Positions 26,045-34,783 of a stretch of 60,150 nt of DNA are shown one piece after another. The position numbers were made by a program, and so were the translations under genes. How positions within the stretch are numbered: the first letter of the stretch is position 1; each line of letters opens with the position of its first letter. The stretch comes from JBDUDK01 sp040002995 (GTDB lineage: Bacteria > Actinomycetota > Acidimicrobiia > Acidimicrobiales > Ilumatobacteraceae): assembly GCA_040002995.1 (NCBI GenBank), contig JBDUDK010000023.1, positions 1 through 60,150 of the forward strand, in the 5' to 3' direction. Below the pieces are notes generated by a model that saw nothing but the letters and a program-made list of their open reading frames with translations, was not told the origin of the DNA and ran no database searches.

Positions 26045-27670
26045 CTACTCGGTGGCAACGACTCGGCAACGGCAGCCCGGGTAGGCGGGCGCGTGCAGGT
26101 GGCCGGTCGGGAACGCGTCTCCAACCCGGACGGCACCCGCGAGCACGTTGTCGTCGGCGTCGGCGCACGGGGCGCCCGACGGGTCGACAAGCCAGCGCAC
26201 GCACGTCCCGGGATCGAGGCTGGCGTAGCCGCCCCGCTCGTAGGCCAGGAGCGCCAAGTGGCCGGTGACAGCCTCGATGCGTTGCACCTTCCACTCGCGG
26301 TACGCCGAACGCAAGAGGGCCGCCGCCTCCTCCGGGTCGCCTTCGGCGTCGGCGATGCAGCGGGTGGTGCGCTCGCGCAGCGGGGCGACGAGTTCGCGCG
26401 CGATGTCGTCTCTGAGCGCGGTGGGGACCCCTCGAGCCTCGAGCACCATGGCCGCCGCGTCGTCATCGCGAGATGTCGCGGCCCGAGCACCCGCCTGGGC
26501 CGCCGACCAGAGGTCGTCACGAACCGCCTCGTGGTAGCGGCCGGTGTGTTCCGCCTCGTCGGGCAGCACGTCGGCGATATCGCGCACCTTCGTGGCCCGT
26601 CGTAGCTGGTCGAGGACGGCATTTTGCTCGTCGGCGAGCGCGCGCTTGAGTCGCCGCGACAAGCCGGCACCCACATCGACGAGCGCGAGCTCGCGCGCCG
26701 CGAACGGGTTGGTGAGGTCGACGTCGGGTTCGGCGTCGGGTTCCGCGTCGGCTTCGAGTTCGACCTCGGTGAGATCGACGACTCCGGAATCGGGCTCACC
26801 GTCGGCCGTCTCTACGAGTGTCTCGGAAGCTGCTTCAGGTTGATCGGCCAGTTCGTCGACGCGGGCAGCGCGAATCCGAGCGAAGAGATCCTCGACCGAT
26901 GGTCCCTCGTCCGGGTCATCTTCGCGGCCGTCGTACGGCGTGGGCTCGTCGACGGCGACGACTTCCACCGTGAGTTCGGTGAGCTCGACCCGCGCGACTA
27001 CAGGCTCCGCGTCGGCCGGTGCGAGGAGAGCGTCACCCGCCTCGGCCGAAGGCGCGGCGTCGCGTAACGCCCCGCCGACATCTTCGAGCGCGATCCGAGC
27101 TTGATCAAATGCCGCGAGGAGGTTGTCGCGACCAGCGCGGAGCTGTTCGAGCTGAGATCGACCGTTGTTGCGGCGGCGGGTGAGGTCGGCGAGCACCCGT
27201 TCGCGTACGGCTTGCGCCTCGACGAGCATCTCGCGACCCTGGAGCTTGGCGTCGTCGATGATGACCACGGCGCGCTGACGGGCTTCGTCGATGTCGCGGC
27301 GGGCCGCGAGCTGGGCATCTTCACGGGTGCGCGCCGCGTCGGATTGCGCTTCCGCCCTGATGTGTTCTCCCGCCAATGTGGCGCGGGCGCGAATCTCTTC
27401 CGCTCCCGTGCGCGCGGCGCCGAGCAGACTGGCCGCCTCCTCACCGAGGCGGCTGATGAGAGTGGCGTCGTCGATCTGATCGGGGCGAGCCGCCTTCTCC
27501 TCCGCGTCGGCCAGTTGCACTTCAAGACGCGCGATCTGTGCCCGCAGCGTTTCGATCTCCGTAGCGAGCGACGTGAGGTAAGCGCGCACCTCAGTGGGAT
27601 CGAAGCCGCGAAACGACGACGAGAAGGAGTGGCTGGCGATGTCGACGTACGGAACAGGATCGGCCATCAC
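26045..27670 (-). CDS. DivIVA-domain protein with MuF-like C-terminus
   Basis: 541 residues. The N-terminus resembles a DivIVA/Wag31 membrane-curvature domain (SFRGFDPTEVRAYLTSL), followed by coiled coil to about 215 and an acidic, Pro-poor linker (about 225-330). The C-terminal 50 residues resemble the end of phage Mu F/SPP1 gp7-type minor head proteins: a Cys, a second Cys about 14 residues on, then FPTGHLHAPAYPGCRC. DivIVA proteins recruit cell-pole or septum machinery; the added domain is unusual. GTG at 27670 or ATG at 27667 are both possible starts. It sits between a PDZ-Lon protease and UPF0182, 39 and 59 bp away, probably one operon. Confidence 0.75.
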   Translation of the reverse strand: MMADPVPYVDIASHSFSSSFRGFDPTEVRAYLTSLATEIETLRAQIARLEVQLADAEEKAARPDQIDDATLISRLGEEAASLLGAARTGAEEIRARATLAGEHIRAEAQSDAARTREDAQLAARRDIDEARQRAVVIIDDAKLQGREMLVEAQAVRERVLADLTRRRNNGRSQLEQLRAGRDNLLAAFDQARIALEDVGGALRDAAPSAEAGDALLAPADAEPVVARVELTELTVEVVAVDEPTPYDGREDDPDEGPSVEDLFARIRAARVDELADQPEAASETLVETADGEPDSGVVDLTEVELEADAEPDAEPDVDLTNPFAARELALVDVGAGLSRRLKRALADEQNAVLDQLRRATKVRDIADVLPDEAEHTGRYHEAVRDDLWSAAQAGARAATSRDDDAAAMVLEARGVPTALRDDIARELVAPLRERTTRCIADAEGDPEEAAALLRSAYREWKVQRIEAVTGHLALLAYERGGYASLDPGTCVRWLVDPSGAPCADADDNVLAGAVRVGDAFPTGHLHAPAYPGCRCRVVATE

Positions 27671-27709
27671 GGCCAGCCTACGGGCCGGCCTCTTGTCACG
27701 GTCGCCACC

Positions 27710-28957
27710 TCACGCCGCCGCTTGTTTCGGCAAGCTCAGGGCGTTTCCTCCCTCGCCGGCCAGGACCTTGAGCGCGTCATCGAGCGTTTCCACGCCGACG
27801 ACCCTGAGCCGGCTGCCGACCGCGGCCTTCTGGGCCTCAGCGATCTCACTCTTGGGGACGATGAAGACGTCGGCGCCGGCCCGGATGACCGCGATGGTCT
27901 TCTGACGCAGACCGCCGATCGCGCCCACGTCGCCGTTGATGTCGATGGTGCCCGTTGTCGCCACTTTCTTACCGCCGGTAATGGAGCCGGGGGTCAGCGC
28001 GTCGAGCGTGGCGACGGTCCACGCCAGGCCCGCCGAAGGACCGCCGATCGCGCCGGTGCCGATGTCGACCGTGAACGGAAATCGGAAATGCACGGTGTTG
28101 GGAACACCAGGGAAGATCCCGAGAATCGCCTTGCCGTCCTCGCGCTGAGCGAGAGTCACCATGACGTCTTCGACCTTGCTGTCCTTGCCCCGCCGGACCG
28201 TCACCTTCACGGTGTCGCCGGCCTTCTTGTTGGCCAGCACCGGTGTGATGTCAGACGGCAGATTGATCGGAACACCGTCGACCGCGGTAATCACGTCGTT
28301 TCGCGCGAGCTGCTTGGCGATCGGGACGTTGGGCGCGAAGTCACTGATGAGCGCGCCCCCGTCGAGCACCTCGACCTTGTAGCCGAGGTACTTCATCGCG
28401 ACGTACGTGGCTATCTCCGTGGAGAAGCCCATCACCTTCAACTGCTCTTGGCGGTCCTGCTCGCTCGACTTCGTCCCGAGTACTTGCTTCTCGGTCCTGA
28501 TGTCGGTGTCGGGATCGAGCCACGCGAACGCCCACTCCAATACGGTCAGGTGCCGCTCGGTGACCGTGACGAAGAGCACGTCTCCGTTGTCGTGATACGA
28601 CGGCGCGCCCGTCACGTCGACGCGGCTCTCCGCGGAACTGGCCGATCCTGGCGATATTCCGTAGTAGGGGATGAAGACGAGCGCTGACGCTATGAGAAAG
28701 GCAACGAAGAGCCCAGCGGCCACGACGACGACAACAAGCCAACGACGGCGGCCCTGCTCTTCCGCGTCGGTTTGATCGGCGACGATCGACGGATCGGGCT
28801 CCGGGGTTACGATCGTCTCCAGCGTGCGTACCTCGACCCTGACGACGTTGGCGGCTTTGGCGGCCGCAGCATCGGTCGTCTTGCTCGCCGTGGCCGGTCG
28901 GAAGCCTGCCAGACCAAGTCGTCGCGAACAGCGCGCGGACCTGCGAGACGCCGTCAT
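27710..28957 (-). CDS. YlbL-type PDZ / Lon-like membrane protease
   Basis: A YlbL-family protease: one membrane helix (WLVVVVVAAGLFVAFLIASA), a PDZ domain, and a C-terminal Lon-type (S16) protease domain. The catalytic Ser is in GGPSAGL (about residue 307) and the Lys in LRQKTIAV (about 352). The start is uncertain. No ATG, GTG or TTG lies between the membrane helix and ATG 28957, which would overlap a convincing plus-strand gene by 134 bp. A CTG near 28822 preceded by GAGG is an alternative. Downstream spacing to the DivIVA gene is 39 bp. Confidence 0.85.
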   Translation of the reverse strand: MTASRRSARCSRRLGLAGFRPATASKTTDAAAAKAANVVRVEVRTLETIVTPEPDPSIVADQTDAEEQGRRRWLVVVVVAAGLFVAFLIASALVFIPYYGISPGSASSAESRVDVTGAPSYHDNGDVLFVTVTERHLTVLEWAFAWLDPDTDIRTEKQVLGTKSSEQDRQEQLKVMGFSTEIATYVAMKYLGYKVEVLDGGALISDFAPNVPIAKQLARNDVITAVDGVPINLPSDITPVLANKKAGDTVKVTVRRGKDSKVEDVMVTLAQREDGKAILGIFPGVPNTVHFRFPFTVDIGTGAIGGPSAGLAWTVATLDALTPGSITGGKKVATTGTIDINGDVGAIGGLRQKTIAVIRAGADVFIVPKSEIAEAQKAAVGSRLRVVGVETLDDALKVLAGEGGNALSLPKQAAA

Positions 28958-29123
28958 CGCAACCGAGCCCGCGATGGCCGCGGAGTCCACGCCATGGTGG
29001 CGGCGATTGATGGCGGCGTTCGGCATGTCGGCCCTCGCGGCGGTGTGGGGCCTCGTCGCGGCAATCGCGGCGGCAGGTCTGATCGCGATCGGGCTCGTGC
29101 TCATCGGCCACGCCGTGCGATGA
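28824..29123 (+). CDS. Small two-helix membrane protein
   Basis: 99 residues, GTG start, with two membrane segments (about 8-25 and 68-95) separated by a basic then mixed loop. Its stop overlaps the ATG of the HEAT-repeat gene by 4 bp, which supports it as a real coding sequence. It is divergent from, and partly overlaps, the most upstream start of the PDZ protease. Family not recognised. Confidence 0.6.
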   Translation: MRTSTLTTLAALAAAASVVLLAVAGRKPARPSRREQRADLRDAVIATEPAMAAESTPWWRRLMAAFGMSALAAVWGLVAAIAAAGLIAIGLVLIGHAVR

Positions 29124-29707
29124 CCGATGCCGCGGCCCGCCGGCGCGCCGCGGCGATCGCCGGTCACGTGGGCGACGTCGCGACCGTGCGGGCCCTCACG
29201 GCCGACGACGACGCCTCGGTGCGGGCCACGGCGATCGGAGCGCTGGCCCGCCTGGGCGAGCTCGACGCGATCACGTTGAGCACCGCCTTGAGGGACGCGG
29301 ACCCTGTGGTGCGGCGCCGGGCTGTCGAGCTTGGCGCCCGGCGACCCGACGTTGATCTCATCGCCTTGCTCGATGACCGAGACGACTCGGTTGTCGAGAC
29401 CGCCGCTTGGGCATCCGGCGAGCGCGGGCGCGCAAGTGCCGAGGTCGTCCAGCGACTCGTGAACCTGGCCGGAGGTCATCGTGATGCCCTCGTACGGGAA
29501 GCCGCGGTGGCGGCCCTGGGCGCGCTCGGCGACGAGGCGGGTCTGCCGGCGATCCTTGCCGCCACCGAAGACAAACCGGCTGTACGCCGGCGCGCCGTTC
29601 TGGCGCTCGCCCCTTTCCAAGGACCCGCCGTCGACGCGGCGCTACAGCGCGCACTCAGCGACCACGATTGGCAAGTCCGCCAAGCGGCGGAGGACCTGCT
29701 TTCTTAG
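29120..29707 (+). CDS. HEAT-repeat protein
   Basis: 195 residues made of about five HEAT-like repeats with the typical pattern (VRATAIGALARLGE, VRRRAVELGA, VREAAVAALGALGD, VRRRAVLALA, VRQAAEDLLS). Such scaffolds bind other proteins; partner unknown. Translationally coupled to the small membrane protein upstream by a 4-bp overlap, and its stop overlaps the convergent lipoprotein stop. Confidence 0.82.
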   Translation: MTDAAARRRAAAIAGHVGDVATVRALTADDDASVRATAIGALARLGELDAITLSTALRDADPVVRRRAVELGARRPDVDLIALLDDRDDSVVETAAWASGERGRASAEVVQRLVNLAGGHRDALVREAAVAALGALGDEAGLPAILAATEDKPAVRRRAVLALAPFQGPAVDAALQRALSDHDWQVRQAAEDLLS

Positions 29708-30669
29708 CTGGTCACCACGTCGATTCCGACCAATCTGTCGACGCTCGCCGCCAGGGCCGTCACGTGTTCGGTACTCGCTCTCGGGTCGGGCTGGAACACG
29801 TCAGAAATCACGACGGTGTTGCCGTACACGACCAAGATCTCATCGAACTGCGGACCGAAGTCCGCGGGTTGAAGCCACAGCGCCGGTTGACCGAGTAGCC
29901 GCAGGCCGATGGCGTCGGCGACCTCGGGCACCTCGAATCGCGAGACCACAGTGCGGGAGTCGCTGTCGATGAGCAGGCCCGCATACTCGAGGGCATCGGC
30001 ACCGGCACGGAACTCGTAGGCCACCACATCAGCCTCCAACTCGTCCCCATCGCTCCAGCTGCGAAGCCAGGCAGCCGAGAGTCCCGTGGGCGAGCCGTCA
30101 CCGGCGGCATCGATGAGGTGATCCGCCATGCGAGTGAGCCCGACAGGGTCGGCGGGCATCAGCTCCTGGGGCGACCGCACCGTCGAACGGGAAACTGTGA
30201 GCGCGGCGTGGGCGTCGCCACCAATGCGATACCCGTCCCGCGTCGCCGACCCGCAGACACGGCGCCCACCGTCTTCGACCACTGTGGTTATGAAGAGTTG
30301 TTCAGTGAGCCGTCCGGCCACTTGGAGGTTGAACCGCACAACGATCGGATCGGGCAGGTCGGCCAGCGCATGCACCTCGGCGGGCACCGAGGCCACGGCT
30401 ATCGACACGGGGTGCACGCCACCGAGCTCCGTTGTCAACGCGTCGAGCGAGGCACCGAACGCGTCCTGGCGATCCGCGGTGACGCGTGCCGCGCGACAGC
30501 GCTGCGCCATCGCCCCGATCACGTCGCCGCGCGCGAGCTCCTCGAGATACTGACCGACCGCCGTCACCGCTTGCTCGTTCGCCCGGCCGGCATCGTCGGT
30601 ATGGGGCGACGCGCTACACGCGTTGCCCACCAAGATCAACGCGACGCAGAGCCACCGTGTGCGGTGCAC
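29704..30669 (-). CDS. Secreted lipoprotein, unknown function
   Basis: 321 residues with a signal peptide and lipobox (LVGNAC; lipidated Cys about residue 18). The mature part has no recognised domain but contains two Cys (about 58 and 143) that could form a disulfide. It follows the GNAT gene by 15 bp on the same strand and converges with the HEAT gene. Confidence 0.75.
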   Translation of the reverse strand: MHRTRWLCVALILVGNACSASPHTDDAGRANEQAVTAVGQYLEELARGDVIGAMAQRCRAARVTADRQDAFGASLDALTTELGGVHPVSIAVASVPAEVHALADLPDPIVVRFNLQVAGRLTEQLFITTVVEDGGRRVCGSATRDGYRIGGDAHAALTVSRSTVRSPQELMPADPVGLTRMADHLIDAAGDGSPTGLSAAWLRSWSDGDELEADVVAYEFRAGADALEYAGLLIDSDSRTVVSRFEVPEVADAIGLRLLGQPALWLQPADFGPQFDEILVVYGNTVVISDVFQPDPRASTEHVTALAASVDRLVGIDVVTS

Positions 30670-30684
30670 GCCGTCGCTGTCGCC

Positions 30685-31119
30685 TCAGCCGCCGTAGCGG
30701 TAGACGTTCGTGGCCCGCTCCACGAAGCCGAGCCGGCGGTACAAGCGATTCGCGGCTTCGCGATTCGGACGCGACGTTAGGTCGACGGTAAGGGCGCCGA
30801 GCCGGTTGGCTTCATCGACCGCCGCCCGGTTCAGACGTTCGCCGACGCCCGCGCCCCGGGCCGACGAGTCGACGACGACGTCTTCGATCCAAGCGCGCAC
30901 GCCCGTGGGGATACGAAAGACCACCAACGTGAGGGTACCGACGATGACGCCACCAACGCGCGCGACGAACACCCGCGACGGCTCGGAACGAACGATGTCA
31001 TCGAGCTCTTCCATCGTGGGCGGAGGGTTCGACGACGACAGCTGAGGGATCAACCGGTCGAACGCGGCCACCAACTCCGAAGTGACCTCGCTCACGATCT
31101 CGATTTCCACGTCGGGCAC
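30685..31119 (-). CDS. GNAT-family N-acetyltransferase
   Basis: 144 residues with the GNAT acetyl-CoA binding motif A (VVVDSSARGAGVGERLNRAA; the R-x-x-G-x-G/A loop) and the motif B ending NRLYRRLGF. Acceptor substrate unknown. Likely in one transcript with the downstream lipoprotein. Divergent from the SCO6745-like gene with a 62-bp spacer. Confidence 0.9.
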   Translation of the reverse strand: MPDVEIEIVSEVTSELVAAFDRLIPQLSSSNPPPTMEELDDIVRSEPSRVFVARVGGVIVGTLTLVVFRIPTGVRAWIEDVVVDSSARGAGVGERLNRAAVDEANRLGALTVDLTSRPNREAANRLYRRLGFVERATNVYRYGG

Positions 31120-31181
31120 CCGGCGAAGCTAACGCGGACGCGAACGTGCGCACCGGACGAACCGCGCCCTATGGTCGGCAG

Positions 31182-32084
31182 ATGCGCGATCTCAACGTTA
31201 CCGCCCGCCGTCTCGCGTCGTTGATCGAACCGATTGTCGGACAGGTCTACTTCTCCCCCGAGTGCCACGCGGAGTACGAGAAGCTCGGGTTCGACCCCAG
31301 CCCCGGCAAGGCGGGCGAGGTCGCGCTGCCCGACGGGCCCGCGTACTTCACGAGCCGGGGATCGCTCATGGGTCAGGTGCCCGGTGAAGTCGTCGCCGCC
31401 GCGTTTTCCGTCTTCAACCCCGCTGTCGTCGTTCCGCACGTGCAGCTCGGTTGGACCCGGACCGACGCCGCGACGATCTGTGCCGCGCGCACTCGCGGTG
31501 CCGTAGCGCAACTCGTCCGCATACTCGGCGAGCACCCCGATGGCATCGAGCGGGCCGGCGCGTTGTTGAGACGCGCCGCGTCACCGCTGAAGCCTGAGGG
31601 TCGCCCGCTCTTCGCGGGGGCTCTGGCCTCTGGATATCCGGGCACGCCACTCGGCGACGCGTGGCACGCCGGCGACCTCCTGCGCGAGTACCGCGGCGAC
31701 TGCCATACGGCAGCGTGGGTCACGGCCGGAGTGAGCGCCGTTGAGATCGGCCTGCTCACCGAGCTGTTCTGGGGCCTGCCCCCGCGGAGCTACATCCGTA
31801 CGAGGGCGTGGACGGAGGCTGACCTCGACGACGCCACCGCGGCGCTCATCGCCAAGGGGTACCTCGACGCCACGGGTAGGGAACTGACGACCGAGGGTCG
31901 GGCCGCTCGCGAAGCGATCGAGGAGGTCACCGACGCGCAGATGGCTCCGGCGATCGGCGCCCTCGGTACCGACGCCGACGAGCTTTTCTCGATCATCGAG
32001 CCCTGGGGCGCAGCCGTGCGCACCGCCGGCGGCTACCTCGCGTCCGGTCCCCACGACCTAGCCCGGCGCGCCGGAACCCGGTAA
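31182..32084 (+). CDS. SCO6745-family protein
   Basis: About 300 residues. The sequence fits the actinobacterial SCO6745/SalK-like family (AYFTSRGSLMGQVPGEVVAA, AGVSAVEIGLLTELFWGLPP, and the winged-helix-like C-terminus KGYLDATGRELTTEGRA). Members are common beside unrelated genes and no reaction is firmly known. I prefer ATG 31182; a GTG at 31146 would add 12 residues. Confidence 0.8.
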   Translation: MRDLNVTARRLASLIEPIVGQVYFSPECHAEYEKLGFDPSPGKAGEVALPDGPAYFTSRGSLMGQVPGEVVAAAFSVFNPAVVVPHVQLGWTRTDAATICAARTRGAVAQLVRILGEHPDGIERAGALLRRAASPLKPEGRPLFAGALASGYPGTPLGDAWHAGDLLREYRGDCHTAAWVTAGVSAVEIGLLTELFWGLPPRSYIRTRAWTEADLDDATAALIAKGYLDATGRELTTEGRAAREAIEEVTDAQMAPAIGALGTDADELFSIIEPWGAAVRTAGGYLASGPHDLARRAGTR

Positions 32085-32160
32085 CGCCGTTCAAACCAGA
32101 AATACCGCCCACACACGGGCGAACTCCTGGTCCAAACACCGGCGGCTGGCGGCGCGGCCA

Positions 32161-34131
32161 CTACCAGGCGGCGTGCTCGAGAGCGATGGGAACGTCGTTG
32201 GGCGCGAGCGGCCGGGCAAAGAGGAAACCCTGGGCCTGGTCGCAGCCCAACTCGCGCAGGCGGTCGAGTTGCTCTTGGGTCTCGACGCCTTCGGCGATCG
32301 AGCGCAGACCGAGATTCGCGGCCAAGTCCACAACCGCCGACACGATTCGTTCGTCGGGCTGGTCGGTTCCGATGCCCTGCACGAACGACTGGTCGATCTT
32401 CACGAAGCTCAGCGGCAGCCGCCGCAGGTGAGTGAGCGACGCGTAGCCGGTGCCGAAGTCGTCGAGACCGATCTGCACCCCGAGCTCTCTGATGAGCCCG
32501 AGTTGCTGGAGGATTTCGGGACGGAGGTCGATGATCGCAGTTTCGGTAAGTTCCAGATGCAGACACTCAGGGTTCAGGCCGCTCTGCACCAGCTTGGCCC
32601 GCACGACCTCGGTGAGGTCTCCCGGTTCGAACTGGCGGGCCGACAAGTTGACGGCGATGGTCAACGGACGGGCCGTGGTTCCCTGCCAGCACCGCGCCTC
32701 GTCGCACGCGAGGGCGAGCACCTGCGAGCCGAGCGGCACCACAAGGCCGCTGTCCTCCGCGACCGAGATGAACGCGGCGGGCGGCAAGATCGAGCCGTCG
32801 TGCGCGGCGATGCGCGCCAGCGCCTCGAAACCGGCGACGTGCCCGGTCAGCAGGTCGACGACGGGCTGGTAGTAGACGATGATCCTGCGGTCGTCCAGCG
32901 CCGATTGAAGCAACCGTTGCGCGATCGATCGCTGCTTTACCTGACGACCGAGCGCGGCGTCGAACACCTCGGCACGCGCTCCGCCGCGCGACTTCGCCTG
33001 GTACATGGCCGTGTCGGCTTCGTTGAGAAGTGCTTCCGCCGTCCCTCTGCCGCCTATCGAGACGGAGATGCCGACGCTGGCGGAGATGCGTTCGCCCTCC
33101 TCGCTGCGGTCGGGACGCCGACACAACTCACTGACCACCCGTGTGGCGATATCAACCGCGTGCAGATGGCTGTCGACGTCGGGCGCGAGCACGACGAACT
33201 CGTCGCCACCAATCCGGGCGACGGTGTCCATGGGGCGCAGAACGTTGGTCAACTGTTCGGCGACTCTGCGGAGGACCGTGTCCCCCGCGGCATGCCCCTG
33301 CGTGTCGTTGACCTGCTTAAACCGGTCGAGGTCGACGAAGAGGATGGCGATGCACAGGCCGGAGCGCTTCGAATGGGACAGGGCCTGCTCGATACGGTCG
33401 ACAAGAAGGGTGCGGTTCGGCAGGCCCGTCAGCGCGTCGTGCGTCGCCTGCTTAGTAAGCGCCGCCTGCGCTTCCTGAAGATCGACCATCCGCGCCGCCT
33501 GCGCGTCGCCGAGCCGCAAAATCTCGCGGTCCTGGGCCTTCTGCCCGCTCAGGTCGGTGAACGTGAGGCACGTGAGACGGTCACCGTCGACGTCGAGCGG
33601 CGAAATTCCCACCAGGACGGGAACCGCCTCCCCACCGCTGTCCACGAGAGCGAACTCGACCGTGGCGCCGACACGATCCGGGCCGTGCATCTCCTCCAGC
33701 CCCGTCGGTACGCCGGACAAGAACATCGCGAGCGGCGACCCCACAATTTCCTCTCTCGGGCGCGACAACAGCTCGGCCAATCGTTGATTGGCGTACAGGA
33801 TGATCCCGCTGGACGAGAGCGTCGCCGCGCCCTCGCGCATGTTCTCGACGAAAATCCGATAGGGCCGGTCGGCGGTCGACAGCGTGAACACGCGCCGGCT
33901 CGCTCCTCCGTCGGACACCACGAATGCGTCGACCTCCCCCGCCGCGATCGCGCGGAGCGTGTCCTCGGCGTCGTCCATGCGAGCGAGCGCTTCGGCCAGT
34001 GTCGCCGGGGCCCGATCGGCCCAATCAGGGCCGTTCACGATTTCGACGAGCCTCGTATCGGCCCTGACGGCCCGATCCGACGTCGGTTCGACGTCGGGCT
34101 CGGTTCGCAACATCCGCGACGGCTGCGACAT
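32161..34131 (-). CDS. PAS-GGDEF-EAL cyclic-di-GMP enzyme
   Basis: A 656-residue cytoplasmic protein with a PAS-like domain (about 85-205), GGDEF and EAL domains. The diguanylate cyclase signature is intact (RIGGDEF, about 305), and an RxxD inhibitory site lies five residues upstream (RPMD). The phosphodiesterase domain also keeps its motifs: EAL in GFEALARI (about 433), ELTETAI, DDFGTGYASL, KIDQSF and AEGVET. It could therefore make and degrade c-di-GMP, with PAS input. It starts 8 bp after the second kaiB and is the last gene of the kai cluster, so it is the obvious output candidate. A full-length antisense frame here is a shadow. Confidence 0.93.
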   Translation of the reverse strand: MSQPSRMLRTEPDVEPTSDRAVRADTRLVEIVNGPDWADRAPATLAEALARMDDAEDTLRAIAAGEVDAFVVSDGGASRRVFTLSTADRPYRIFVENMREGAATLSSSGIILYANQRLAELLSRPREEIVGSPLAMFLSGVPTGLEEMHGPDRVGATVEFALVDSGGEAVPVLVGISPLDVDGDRLTCLTFTDLSGQKAQDREILRLGDAQAARMVDLQEAQAALTKQATHDALTGLPNRTLLVDRIEQALSHSKRSGLCIAILFVDLDRFKQVNDTQGHAAGDTVLRRVAEQLTNVLRPMDTVARIGGDEFVVLAPDVDSHLHAVDIATRVVSELCRRPDRSEEGERISASVGISVSIGGRGTAEALLNEADTAMYQAKSRGGARAEVFDAALGRQVKQRSIAQRLLQSALDDRRIIVYYQPVVDLLTGHVAGFEALARIAAHDGSILPPAAFISVAEDSGLVVPLGSQVLALACDEARCWQGTTARPLTIAVNLSARQFEPGDLTEVVRAKLVQSGLNPECLHLELTETAIIDLRPEILQQLGLIRELGVQIGLDDFGTGYASLTHLRRLPLSFVKIDQSFVQGIGTDQPDERIVSAVVDLAANLGLRSIAEGVETQEQLDRLRELGCDQAQGFLFARPLAPNDVPIALEHAAW

Positions 34132-34139
34132 GCGTTCCG

Positions 34140-34493
34140 CTAACCGGCTCGGGGAATTAGGGCGACGGGAAGTCCAAGCATCCGGAGAACCCTCTCGGTA
34201 TGAGAGACGTCGCCGACGACTCTCCGAACGGGTTCGGGCCGGTTCTTGATCAGGGTCGGCGTAGCGAGCACTCCGCTGCCGAGAAGGGCGCCGTGGTCGT
34301 CGTGGACGTCGACTACGGCGAGGTGGTAGCGGCCACCCATGTGGAGGTCACACAGACTTCTCGTGTTGTTGATCGCGCGCGCCGCGAGATCGGAGGCGCC
34401 GCTCACAAAGAGAGTCAGGTCGTAAAACGTCTCATCCGGGGCCGCGAGCGCGTCCTCGAAGCGCTTGAGCGTCGCATCGTGGGAATCGGTCAC
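34140..34493 (-). CDS. kaiB: KaiB-family protein, second copy
   Basis: 117 residues with the KaiB core: LTLFVSGAS, the NTRSLCDLHM helix, YHLAVVDVHDD, the cis-proline type turn in VLATPTLIKNRP, then RRVVGDV. It has an 18-residue N-terminal extension and extra C-terminal residues compared with typical 100-residue KaiB. KaiB binds the KaiC CI ring after switching to a thioredoxin-like fold. Its start overlaps the stop of the first kaiB by 4 bp. It is diverged from that neighbour, so the two are not a recent duplication and may form mixed rings or have separate roles. Confidence 0.9.
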   Translation of the reverse strand: MTDSHDATLKRFEDALAAPDETFYDLTLFVSGASDLAARAINNTRSLCDLHMGGRYHLAVVDVHDDHGALLGSGVLATPTLIKNRPEPVRRVVGDVSHTERVLRMLGLPVALIPRAG

Positions 34494-34783
34494 GGCGACT
34501 CCGGTTCGAGCCGAAGGCCGACCAGGACGCGTTCGGTGTTCGAAAGGTCACCGATGACCTTGCGGAGGGGCTTGGGTAGGCGCCGCACAAGCGTGGGCAC
34601 CGCGAGAATGTCATCGCTTTGCGCCAGCGACGGGTGCTCGAGAAGATCGATGACCTCAACCTCGTACCGACCCGCCAGATGCGCCTCACACAGATGCTTC
34701 AGATTGCCGAACGCGCGGATCGACTTGGGCGTTTGACCTGCCACGTACAAACGCAGGTGCCAAATCTCTTCCGCGACAGTCAC
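34490..34783 (-). CDS. kaiB: KaiB-family protein, first copy
   Basis: 97 residues, close to normal KaiB length. Recognisable segments: HLRLYVAGQTPKSIRAFGNL, HLAGRYEVEVIDL, ILAVPTLVRRLPKPLRKVIGDL, and STERVL-like NTERVL. The start overlaps the kaiC stop by 4 bp, and its stop overlaps the second kaiB, so the three genes are translationally coupled. In known clocks KaiB competes for the CI ring and feeds timing to output kinases. Confidence 0.93.
   Translation of the reverse strand: MTVAEEIWHLRLYVAGQTPKSIRAFGNLKHLCEAHLAGRYEVEVIDLLEHPSLAQSDDILAVPTLVRRLPKPLRKVIGDLSNTERVLVGLRLEPESP

Noticed and set aside
32173..34143. A 656-codon plus-strand open frame opposite the GGDEF-EAL gene
   Set aside because: Its translation has no domain, and the minus strand carries complete GGDEF and EAL motifs; a codon-bias shadow.
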